From Vicia villosa (Eukaryota; Streptophyta; Magnoliopsida; Fabales; Fabaceae): a DNA stretch of 64,000 bases. Every line of letters begins with the position of its first letter. The first letter of the stretch is position 1. Under the pieces are notes generated by a model. The model searched no databases. It saw nothing but the letters and a program-made list of their open reading frames with translations, and had not been told where the DNA came from. The stretch lies in NCBI RefSeq assembly GCF_029867415.1, contig NC_081180.1, positions 26,622,808 to 26,686,807 on the forward strand, in the 5' to 3' direction. Shown piece by piece: positions 37,325 through 47,049 of this stretch. A program made the position numbers and the translations under genes.

Positions 37325-38403
37325 GGGTTAATACCACTTTATCCCCTGCCATATAGGCGTGTTTTGCTTTATTCCCCTCTAAAAAAAACTTATTAGACAG
37401 ACCTTGCCAAATAAAGATTCAAAAAATTTGACCCTGGATCAAAATTCCAAGAGAATCTGCATACGTGGCATGCACATGTGGCATTTTTTTTTATTTTTAA
37501 TTTCCATGTGGAATTTTGTTTTTTTTTCAAATTTTTTTTATTATTATTTTTTATTTTTTTAATTTTTATTTTTAATTTTTTCCAATTTTTTTTAATTATT
37601 TTTTCCAAAATTTTTTTATTGTTTTTTTATTAGTTTTAAAATTTATTTTTATTATATATAAATCCGTAGGTAAATCCGCAAGTATTGACAAATCCGCAGG
37701 TATTTTTAAATCCGCAGGTATTATCAAATTCGCAGGTAAATCCGCAGGTATTTTTAAAGGTAAATCCGCAGGTAATTTTAAATCCGTAGGTAAATCCGCA
37801 AGTAAATCCGTAGGTAAATCCGTAGGTATTGTCAAATCCGTAGGTAAATCCGCAGGTATTTTTAAATTCGTAGGTAAATCCGCAGGTATTGTCAAATTCG
37901 CAAGTATTTTTAAAGGTAAATCCCCAGGTATTTTTAAATCCGTAGGTAAATCCGCAGGTATTGTCAAATCCGTAGGTAAATCCGCTGGTATTTTTAAATC
38001 CATAGGTATTGTCAAATTCGTAGGTAAATCCGCAGGTATTATCAAATTTGTAGGTAAATCCGCAAGTATTGTCAAATATTTTTTAAAAACGTAAAAAAAA
38101 AATTTAAAAAAAATTAAAAAAACAAAAAAAAAAATTTAAAAATTTTAAAAAAAAAATTTAAAAAAATCAAAAAAAATAATTTCCATGTGGCAGTGTTGAC
38201 TGTGCCACATCGCTTATGTGTTGTACAGTCAGCACTACCAAAAATGCCACATAGGCAAGATTCTAAGAATCTTGGCCAAAAAAATTGATCAGGGTCAAAT
38301 TTGATGGAATCTTTATTTGGCAAGGTTTGTCCAATAAGTTTTTTTTTAGAGGGGGGTAAAGCAAAACACGCCTATATGGCAGAGGGTAAAGTGGTATTAA
38401 CCC
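37325..38403. mobile_element. Mutator-type MITE with long inverted repeats
   Basis: Ends GGGTTAATACCACTTTA...CCATATAGGCGTGTTTTGC, inverted at the right, with similarity extending more than 100 bp inward. Flanked by the 9-bp target duplication TAAAATAAA (37316-37324 and 38404-38412), the Mutator signature. No transposase; the middle is a minisatellite. It sits inside the hAT element's right arm. Confidence 0.9.
37665..38070. repeat. Minisatellite of 12/18-bp units in the MITE
   Basis: Built from AAATCCGCAGGT and AAATCCGCAGGTATTTTT units with variants. Unit lengths are multiples of three, so a minus-strand frame of 159 codons (IPADLPTDL-type repeats) stays open. Coding is doubtful: no codon bias and no family. 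Confidence 0.85.
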
Positions 38404-38853
38404 TAAAATAAACCATCAAGAATTGGAATTACTAAAATTAACTAAAAAATAGGGAATTTTGGAGGAGGGGCGGGCTTTGGCGGGTGGCGGACATTAGCGG
38501 GGCGGGCTAAGGTGGGCAGCGGGATTTGGCGGGGCGGGCTTTGGCGAGCGGCGGGCCTAAAATCCCAACCCAACCCTCCATTTTTAGGCGGGTGCGCGGG
38601 CCGACCCGGCGGGCCACGGCCCGTTTTGTCACCCCTAATCATAGGTATTCTTCTAGAGTGTTTAGTTCATAATCTGATGACGTCATACACCTTCTTACCA
38701 GATTCAGAACCTATTTAGTAAAAGCTACACACTAGACACAAACCCTTAGATTATACAATTATTCTCTAAGATGCCATGTAAAGTTATCATCAATACTCAA
38801 GGCCAGATGCAGAACCAATCTTGTTCTTACAACCTATTAAAACCTAAACTATA

Positions 38854-39149
38854 CCCCCTCCATTTCTTTTTAAATGTCGTTTTAGCAAAAAGCTCTTCAA
38901 CCAAGATAGTGAATCGTTAGAGTTATTTTTCCTATTATACCCTTATTTATTTTCTCTTTCCAAATAAATTTAATCATACACTCTCTATAACTAATTGAGA
39001 AAATAATTAATTTTATGGAAAGTGTGAAGTGGAGTTATTGAGAAAGTAAGGGTATAATTGATAAATTATAACAATAAACTATAAAAACGACACTTAAATG
39101 AAAACAAAATATTTCTTCTAAAGCGACACTTAAAAAGGAACAAAGGGAG
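38854..39149. mobile_element. Stowaway-like MITE
   Basis: Inverted ends CCCCCTCCATTTCTTTTTAA and CTCCCTTTGTTCCTTTTTAA (right end, reverse complement), flanked by TA (38852-38853 and 39150-39151). About 296 bp, AT-rich, non-coding. Confidence 0.8.
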
Positions 39150-39154
39150 TACTA

Positions 39155-39684
39155 GATAAAAAGACTTTGAAACATAAACGAAATCGCTACATAAGTTTGG
39201 AGAAGACAAACCTGTAAGGTTGCGATAGGTTTGAAGAAGACGAAATTGTTGCATAAGTTTGGGGTATAAATATGGGTGAGACGAGTGACATTGATGTTAG
39301 GGTTTTGATTTGAGAGAGAAGAGTGAAATAGATGTTAGTGTTTTCTTTTGAGAGAAACGACAATTATATATGTACTAAGCGAGAGATAATTTCGCTTATA
39401 TATGAATAAGTATCACCTTTAACCACGGTTGGTAAGACAGACCATGATGAAATGATTGAACTTTACACCACGATTGATTAAAAGAACCGTGGTGATGAAA
39501 TTATTGGAACTAGGATTCAAACCCTGTTACTCCTGGTACATTTCACTACGGTTTTTAACTTTGACCGTAGTGAAATATCTTTTAGTAAATACCATAAAAA
39601 AAGGCGCCCAAAATGACTTATTACCACAATTAACATGAAGGTCGTCGTAGTATCGTGTTACGAAAAATCTATTTTGTAGTAGTG
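39155..39684. mobile_element. CACTA element terminal fragment
   Basis: The right end, read on the minus strand, is CACTACTACAAAATAG. Inward lie subterminal motifs ACCACGG/ACCGTGG in both orientations (39420-39650). No matching left terminus was found, so it is truncated. Confidence 0.6.
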
Positions 39685-39689
39685 ACAAT

Positions 39690-40042
39690 GTTTAAAACAG
39701 ACTAGCAAACATATAAATTCAAAAATTCAAGCAATCGTATTTCTAGAGGTCCACCATCACCTTCCAAGATTATAATTCACAAGTTTCACACTAGAAAGGG
39801 CCCTTCTCAATTGACTCTTTCCAACTCTAGACAAACATCGACTCAAATTTTTAACATTAAACTGTCCAAGCCGTGTAAAATAAACTAATAAACATAGAAA
39901 TTCCAAAAATTAAATAATCAAACACCCAAGGATCCACCGCCACCTTTCCATATCGCAATTCACAAGTATCATACTAGAAAAAAGTTCTTTTTAATAACTC
40001 TTTCCAACCCTGAACGAACACTGACTCCAATTTTCAACATCA
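39690..40042. repeat. Two tandem copies of a roughly 180-bp unit
   Basis: Units contain GA(C/A)AAACATCGACTC-AAATTTT, AAACATAGAAATTCCAAAAA and ATCGCAATTCACAAGTAT-like blocks. A third copy stands 10 kb away at 29815-29995, on the other side of the hAT nest. Confidence 0.75.
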
Positions 40043-41277
40043 TACTAGAGTAGATCGAACAATAGAGGATTTGTGGTTAGATATCATGAAATCTGGTTTG
40101 CTAGGTTAAGAGCTTCGATTCGGTGAATCGAAAGATGAGTATTAAATATTGGAAAGTGCTAGAATCATATTTCGTTTCCCACAAACGTCTTATGTGTTCC
40201 GTCAGGGGAACTAAAATTGGTCGAATTTAGAGGTTGTGAGATGTAACAATGGACTTGTGCTTCCGATGCAATGAGAGATGGGCTGACTAGCAAGGTTAAT
40301 ACTTCAATGCTCAAGTCAGTATGTGGGGACAATGATGATAATTTAATTTTTTTTATAATTTCTTCTAAATATAAATTTTGATTTTTTTATTAAAAAACTA
40401 GAGGATTGATACTTTCTTTTTATATTTTTTAAATAATTTTTAAATAAAAAAACATAATTTTAATGATATGTGATCGTGATAATTTATTTCATAAGATATT
40501 GTAAATCTATTAGCATTGTATTTGAGAAAAATATGAATTAAAAAATATTTATTCTTTTGTTAACTTATAATATTTACTTAATTATGTATGTCAATTTAGT
40601 GTTAAATTTTAGCTTTGTAACTTCAAAACGTGTTGTGCAAATTTCACCTTGAAGAATTCTAAAATAGTCATAAATTTTATTATTATTATTATTATTAATT
40701 ATAATTTTTACTTTATTTATTTTTTTTAAAAAAAAAACTAGAGTTTCATGTAAATACTCGATCTAGCTCGAATAAATATGAATATGAAATCGATTAATGA
40801 TCTTTAATTAATCAAAATTTTAGATCAATTCAAGTCTTTAATTTATTTTCAATTAAATTAATTTTTTTACAAAAAATATTAAATTTAAAGATAATGCAAT
40901 TTTATAATAAAATAATTTCATAATATATATTTATTTTTTAAATATAATAAATTTCAAATATGATAAATATATTAATAATTTATTTTAATATATTTTGTAT
41001 GCATTTAAACATATCAAAAATATTTTTTTGTAAATTTATTATAAAATAATAAAACGTTGGCATTTCATAATATAATGATTATGGCAAGCAAGTGAAAAGA
41101 GATATAAATTTGGGAAGAGTGAACATTCAACTAAATTGAAAAAAATAATACTGTATGCATTCAATATATTTAAGTAAATTTGTAATTATAAAATAGTAGA
41201 CAAATGGACCTCTTAGTTTTTGATAATTAAGTTGGGCATTTTTAAATGGGTAGATAAAAATTTATCTATGACTAAGA
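40043..41277. other. AT-rich stretch without a recognised gene
   Basis: 40043-40330 is of ordinary composition but has no open frame with a signature. 40330-41270 is very AT-rich with an ATT run near 40680. Confidence 0.6.
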
Positions 41278-41543
41278 CCATCTCCAATGGTAGTTTCTTC
41301 TATTGAGTTCTCCACCTATACCATTAATTTAATAATTAAATATTTAAAAAAATTGTCAAGTTATGAGGTAAAGTACTACAACTAAAAGATTGTAGTACCC
41401 AATCAAATCAAGTTATGAGGTAAAGTAGTGAGACTCATATCAAATTTTTATTAAAGTTAAAATTAAATAAATTCTTCTAATATGATGTGGCTTAGTGGGT
41501 TCCATAAATAACTCAAATGTAAGTTGCACCATTAGAGATGATG
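41278..41543. mobile_element. MITE with CCATCTCCAATGGT ends
   Basis: Left CCATCTCCAATGGTAG and right GCACCATTAGAGATGATGG form imperfect terminal inverted repeats around about 265 bp of AT-rich DNA. No clear target duplication. It abuts the duplicated PPDK-upstream segment. Confidence 0.5.
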
Positions 41544-41546
41544 GAA

Positions 41547-42260
41547 GTGACTTTGCTATAATTTAAATGGTCCATACATATACCTTATTTGCTTTGTTAT
41601 TACTATCATTTATAGGTTCTTACTTTGTTATTGGCAAATTCAACTAATAACTAAAAATTGGATTATGAATCATTCTTATACCTAAATTAATAATTTTTTA
41701 TTTTATTTTTAATCATTAATTTTTGTGTTTTTCTTTTTTCTTTTTTTATTTAAGCATTAAATGAGAGTTTAATTCAGCTAGATGTCCTTTAAAATTTTAC
41801 CATTAGCGAATGGCTCGGTGGTTTTGCCAAATTCTTTGGAGAGTGTAATTGTTTTATGGCAGAACTTTTACACATCAGCATTTACTAACAACCAATTAAA
41901 ACCTAACCTATTTTAAATAAATTTGGATAAAATTATGGAAGTGACTTTGCTATAATTTAAATGCTTCATACATATACCTTATTTGCTTTGTTATTACTAT
42001 CATTTATAGGTTATTACTTGTTATTGGCAAATTCAACTAATAACTAAAAATTGGATTATGAATCATTCTTATACCTAAATTAATAATTTTCTATTTTATT
42101 TTTAATCATTAATTTTGTGTTTTTCTTTTTTCTTTTTTTATCTAAGCATTAAATGAGAGTTTAATTCAGCTAGATGTCCTTTAAAATTTTACCATTAGCG
42201 AATGGCCTGGTGGTTTTGCCAAATTCCTTAGAGAGTGTAATTGTTTTATGGCAGAACTTT
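41547..42260. repeat. About 393-bp tandem duplication of PPDK-upstream DNA plus a LINE piece
   Basis: 41547-41868 and 41941-42260 match closely (period 392-394). Each copy joins sequence homologous to 5265-5690 to the start of a LINE RNase H segment (CCATTAGCGAATGGC...GCAGAACTTT). The chimeric unit therefore formed first and was then duplicated. Confidence 0.85.
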
Positions 42261-42655
42261 GGGGTCTTTTCGAAGGTATCAAGCTGCTCCGTCGTTTGGG
42301 TTTTCGAAAAGTAGAAATTCATGTGGATTCCATGCAGGTGGTTCAGGCTATTGAGAGAGGGAGTTCCAACTTTCGGGAAAGTTTGACGATCATTAGTCAA
42401 ATACAGATTTTATTGCAAAACTTTGAGGATGTCAGTTTATGCCACTCCTACAGGGAGGCGAACAGATGTGCACACTTGCTTGCAAATATGGGTTGTAGTA
42501 TCGGGCCATTTTTTTTACCTTTTTCTCTTCGGCTCCAGATAACTTATTGAGTCTGTTAGATGACAACAGTAAGGGTCTTCCGACCGCCAGACTTGTGTCT
42601 GTGTAGTTGTTTTTTTGTTTCTTGGGCTTCTGGCCCTCTTTTTCCCAAAAAAAAA
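42188..42655 (+). pseudogene. LINE 3' end with RNase H domain
   Basis: Frame GGFAKFLRECNCFMAELWGL continues with FRKVEIHVDSMQVVQAIERG, LCHSYREANRCAHLLANMGC and a stop at 42548-42550. This is the RNase H tail of plant L1-type LINE ORF2. A short 3' UTR ends in an A-run (42647-42655), directly abutting the PPDK fragment. 5'-truncated, as usual for LINEs. Confidence 0.8.
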
Positions 42656-43102
42656 GGTGTGGTTCAGCTAATAAAAATGTGCATAGAGAAGGTCGCTGCT
42701 AGACCAAAGTTGAAGGTAACTTGTAATACAAGTTTAAACAAATTAAAAAGTTGTTGCACATCTTGGTTATTTTCAATATGTCAATTATGATGTTAAAATT
42801 CATCTCTCATATCTGTTGATAATCAGCTTGGAATATGTGGAGAGTATGGTGGGGAGCCTTCTTTTGTTGCATTCTTTGCTAAAATTGGTCTTGACCGTGT
42901 CTCGTGTTCTCCTTTTAGGTTCGATTTTTGGTTCAAAATTTTATGAAATTAGATATTTTTATTTTACAATCCCAAACTGAATAATTGTGTTTTTTTTGTG
43001 TGCAGAATTCCAATTGCTAGACTTGCAGCAGCTCAGGTTGCAGCATAAGGAGACTGTTGGTTGGCGGAGAGGCTCTTTGATATAGTTCTAGATTTGTTAG
43101 AG
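42654..43102 (+). pseudogene. Inverted paralogous fragment of the PPDK 3' end
   Basis: Contains counterparts of the last three PPDK exons with introns retained: about 42657-42715 ([20 protein letters not shown]), 42827-42918 ([19 protein letters not shown]...) and 43006-43048 ([13 protein letters not shown], stop). The match continues into the 3' UTR to the edge of what this window shows for PPDK. Splice sites are intact but everything upstream is missing. It is a genomic duplication, not a retrocopy. Orientation is opposite to PPDK. Confidence 0.9.
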
Positions 43103-43279
43103 TTGGTTTAAGGTAGTTATAAGGAAGTTACGAAGGCAGTTATGATTAGGTGGAAGCTGGTTATGTTAGTTACTTTGGAATTACTCTATAAAATGCATTC
43201 TAGACAATGAAATTTCATTCTATCAATTTCAAAATCAATATTTCTCTCATTTATTGGGTTGTCTTTTTTTACATCAATT

Positions 43280-44146
43280 TCTTTTGATTAGCCAAAGTGA
43301 TTACAACGGGTATCACTATTTTCTACACCATCAGATAATGATATTATCAAACACACTAACAAGAATTTGATAATGGAGAGAAGAGAGAATATGTTTGAAA
43401 GAGAGAGCCACTTTATTAAACCCTCCTGTATTTGAATACCACCTCCTGTATTCGAATACCATATATTTTGAATTACAAGTTTTACAACACACCCCCTCAA
43501 ACGCAATGATGATGCAAATGTACTCAACTTCACTTGATGATAGGGCTACATCCGGTTCATTCTTTGAGCACCAAGAGATTGGTGTTTCTCCAAGTAATTT
43601 GCAGCTTCTTCCCTTGTAGGATCCTCCTTGTTGTAGCTAAGTGAGACAATTTTGGTTTCTCCATAAACCTATCCACTATTCCCAAACTATATGTTAAATA
43701 TATCCTTGTATTTCACAAGTATCTCAGTGATTCAATGAGCCTCCTAAATTTTGTTGGAGCAACCCCTTTCTCATTTTTATTTTTTTATATTTGCAGCTTT
43801 TTTTCCAGATGGGGTGTTGTGACAGGATTATAATGTTCCATTTCAAACATCTTTAGAATTTCAAATTCATACCTCCTTTGATGCAAAAACCATCATTTTC
43901 TTGTCTTCTAAAATTCAATACCAAGGAAATATGATTCATCCCAAACGCCATCATTAGGCTCCTCGTCAATTATCCAATGTAGTCATCATTACTTCCTGTG
44001 ATGAATTGGTCATCAACATACAATATAGGATAATCACTGATTTGTTTGTATCTTTCTTTACATACATTCCATGTTCAAATACACACTTGTTGAATTCTAA
44101 CTCCTTTAAAAATTAATCAATACTCTTGTTTCAGACCATACAATAC
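43280..44146 (-). pseudogene. Copia C reverse-transcriptase fragment
   Basis: Minus strand reads VKKVLYGLKQE near 44140 and DYPILYVDDQFITGSN at about 43990-44040, the catalytic region of a copia reverse transcriptase, then degrades with stops and indels. No LTRs identified. Confidence 0.7.
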
Positions 44147-44149
44147 TTT

Positions 44150-44580
44150 CTTTACCTGATTTTTAAGGAGTGTTATTAGAAAAATATTATTATCTTATAT
44201 TATTTACTATAACTTTAAAATAAAAAATCAATATTTATTCTTTTTTTAATACAATATTTTTTATTGTACGTCAATTTCTTTAGCTATTTCACTAAGTTTT
44301 ATTAATAAAAATATTTTAATAAAATAATAATTATTTTATCACTGAAACTCATTAAATTTTTATTTATTTAAAAATTGTGAAAAATCCACATATAATGCTT
44401 AAAATGACACGAAGAAAGTAAATTCTTCTGACATTCTATCGTATAAAAAACAGACACAATGTAATATCATGAGTGTAAAATAAATTTGTGTTTAACAAAA
44501 TTATGAATATGAAACAAAATCGGCTTAGAGAACTATCAATATAAGAAATTAAAAAAAAAGAGTTAAAGGTAATTGCTTTA
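44150..44580. other. Paralogue of the PPDK flank with an empty copia A site
   Basis: Matches 6120-6253 joined directly to 12307-12625. The junction corresponds to about 44255-44270, where no LTR is present. Confidence 0.8.
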
Positions 44581-45229
44581 TTAGTCTAAATAAATATTAG
44601 CACCTCATCATTTGAAAATTTAATTAATAATTAAACTCGGTCACTTTTAATAATGGTTTATGTTATTTTCACCCGAGAATGTTTGTTTCAAGGATTAAAA
44701 ATATATTTTTAAGAATGTGATAATAATGTAATAATTTTGTGTTTGTTTTCAAGTTTTTAAAAATTGTTTTCATGTATTTTTTATTTTCAAAAATGTTGTT
44801 ACACAATTTTATTCACGTGTTTAGAGGGTAAGAATGTGTTTTTTCATGAAAATAAAGTTCAACTAATCACAATCTCTCACTACTATTCCCATTTATTTTT
44901 ATTTTTATTTTATAATTTTAAATTTAAATAAATTTATAAACATTCTTGAAAATATAACTTTTTGCCAAACACATGAATAAAAGTATTATCCCTAAAAAAA
45001 TCCTAGAAATATGATTATAAGGAATATAATTTCGTAACTTAAAACAAACACACTCTAAATAAAAATATTATTGAAAGCACAATATTGAAAAATAAAGAAT
45101 TCATTCTATATTAAATTTAATTGAAATGTATAAAAGGGTCCATATAAACTAATATACAAAAGTCTAAAAAACGTTTCTAAAATAAAGAAAAACAAATAAC
45201 AAACTAAATAATAATTAACACTAATAGGC
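44581..45229. other. AT-rich stretch without a recognised gene
   Basis: Very AT-rich, short frames only. The right end (from about 45170) may be the LTR or tail of the neighbouring copia remnant. Confidence 0.5.
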
Positions 45230-46085
45230 TCCCTCAAGTTGGACCGCTGATGTCAAGTAGGTCAAGCTTGGACACGAACTAGTGGAAAGGTGTAGGATTA
45301 AGAGGCATTTTGAAAATGTCAGCTAGTTGTTATGATGAACAATATATAGAGGGAGTGGAAAAACTTGTGCAATAATTATTCTCTGGCATAATGGTAGTCT
45401 AATTCAATGTGTTTTATCCTCTCATGGAATGAGGAGTTGGTAGAAATATGTCTTGCAAACTAACTATAACAATACAACAGAGGTGAGACCGAAAGGTGTA
45501 CTTTAAAGTCTACAATTAGGAAAGACAACCATTTCATTTAACAAATAGTTGATCTCATACTCATATACCATACATTAGATGATATTCTAGATATTGTTGC
45601 GTGTTTCCTGGATTTCCATGAGATTAGTTAGCTGCCAAAGAATGTGCAGAAACCAGATACTCCTCTTCCTGTGTCAAGATAGGTAGCCCAATCTGAGTCA
45701 CAAAAGGATTTCATTTGAAGTGAGGAATCACAAGGTAGGAAAAGGCCAAAGGTAGAAGCAACTTTTAAGTATTGGAAGACTCTGATTATTGTTGCATGAT
45801 AACTAGTGGTAAGAGCAATCATATGTTAATTGAGCTATTAAACTGAGTAGCTAATGTCAAGTTTTGTATTTGTTAAATAAATTAATTTCTCAATGAGTTT
45901 GAGGTATGGTGTGGGATTTGGAAAAGTAAACCAGAGGTTGTACTTAATCTAGTGCTTTTTTTGCATAAGAGTGGTGGAGGGCTTGGAGTCTAGAAGACCT
46001 ATGGTTACTAAAAGGTCTAAGGTGTGCTTCCTTTTACAAAGATGAATGTCTGTCTTTGGTCTAGAAACTTCAAGTCCTAGGACGT
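45230..46085 (-). pseudogene. Copia D reverse-transcriptase tail and RNase H
   Basis: Minus strand gives KYVLGLEVSRPKTDIHLCKR with HTLDLL, then YHATIIRVFQYLKVAST and FCDSDWATYLDTGRGVSGFC, the end of reverse transcriptase and the RNase H of a copia element. Interrupted by stops and small indels. Confidence 0.8.
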
Positions 46086-47049
46086 ATTTCAGATATGTTC
46101 ATATATTTTATGGTGTTATGTTTGTTGCATAAAGTTTGTTTAAGAATTTTACGTAATATTTGATGAATGCATGGTTCAGAAGAAAAAATATATAAAATAT
46201 TTAGAATCTCTATTTCTATTTGAATAACAACAAAATTCAAATTATATTTGTTCACTGTTGATTCAACCAAATTAGAATAACTGAAATGCATGTATTATAC
46301 AAACCAAAAGTTTATATTTCAAATTTTAGTTTGTCGTTGGCAAAACCGATTTTCAAGAATAATATGATGCAAAAACTAGTATTGATAAACTAGAAGTTTT
46401 TTCAACCCAATAAATTTTGTGTGTTCCTAAAAGAAATTTAAATTTTGAGAAATTGAGTATTTTCATGATATTAATTGTTGCATCTACTAAAAGATCATGC
46501 ATATATTTGTTGTTTACTCACCATCGAAAGTTTGTGAAATTATTTTCTCAACTAAAAAGATCATGCATATGTATTATGATGCGAAAATTAGTATTGAAGC
46601 ACCAGAAGTTTCTTCAATGCAATTAATTTTGTATGTTCTTAAAGAAAATTAAAAATGTGTGAAATTGAGTATTTTTGTGATATTAATTGTTACATCGACT
46701 GAAAGATCATGCATATGTTAGTTGTCTACTCACAACCAAAGTTTATGAAATTATTTTCTCAGAGTAAGATCTGATTTTTTGAATTTTTCAAAAATTTATT
46801 AATAAGTATCATATATATTAATAAAATTGATATTGAACATCTTGTAGTATATATTCATTAGAAAATGGACTTGAAGATCCATTCTTTAGACGTCTAAAGT
46901 TAATTGTACGACTGATACTTCTGAGATCATAAATACTAAATTAGATAGAAACGCACAAGACATGAATATTAAGATATTTATTCGCATTAAGCCAACACAT
47001 TACTATACGTTTCTCCCCCCTTGATGTATGATTTATTTCATGTTAATAA
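46086..47049. other. AT-rich stretch with a two-copy tandem repeat
   Basis: At about 46362-46571 and 46574-46775 a unit of roughly 212 bp (GATGC(A/G)AAAA(C/T)TAGTATTGA..., AAAGATCATGCATATGT...) is duplicated. Possibly leader or LTR of copia E. No gene. Confidence 0.55.

Larger units (their letters stand above)
30428..38637. mobile_element. Non-autonomous hAT element, host of a transposon nest
   Basis: Terminal inverted repeats TAAGGGTGGCAAAACGGGCC (left) and TAGGGGTGACAAAACGGGCC (right, reverse complement), flanked by the 8-bp target duplication ATCATAGG at 30420-30427 and 38638-38645. Without the inserts it is only about 550 bp and very rich in GCCCGCC/GGCGGGC; no transposase. It contains the solo LTR 30465-37029 and the Mutator-type element 37325-38403. 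Confidence 0.9.
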
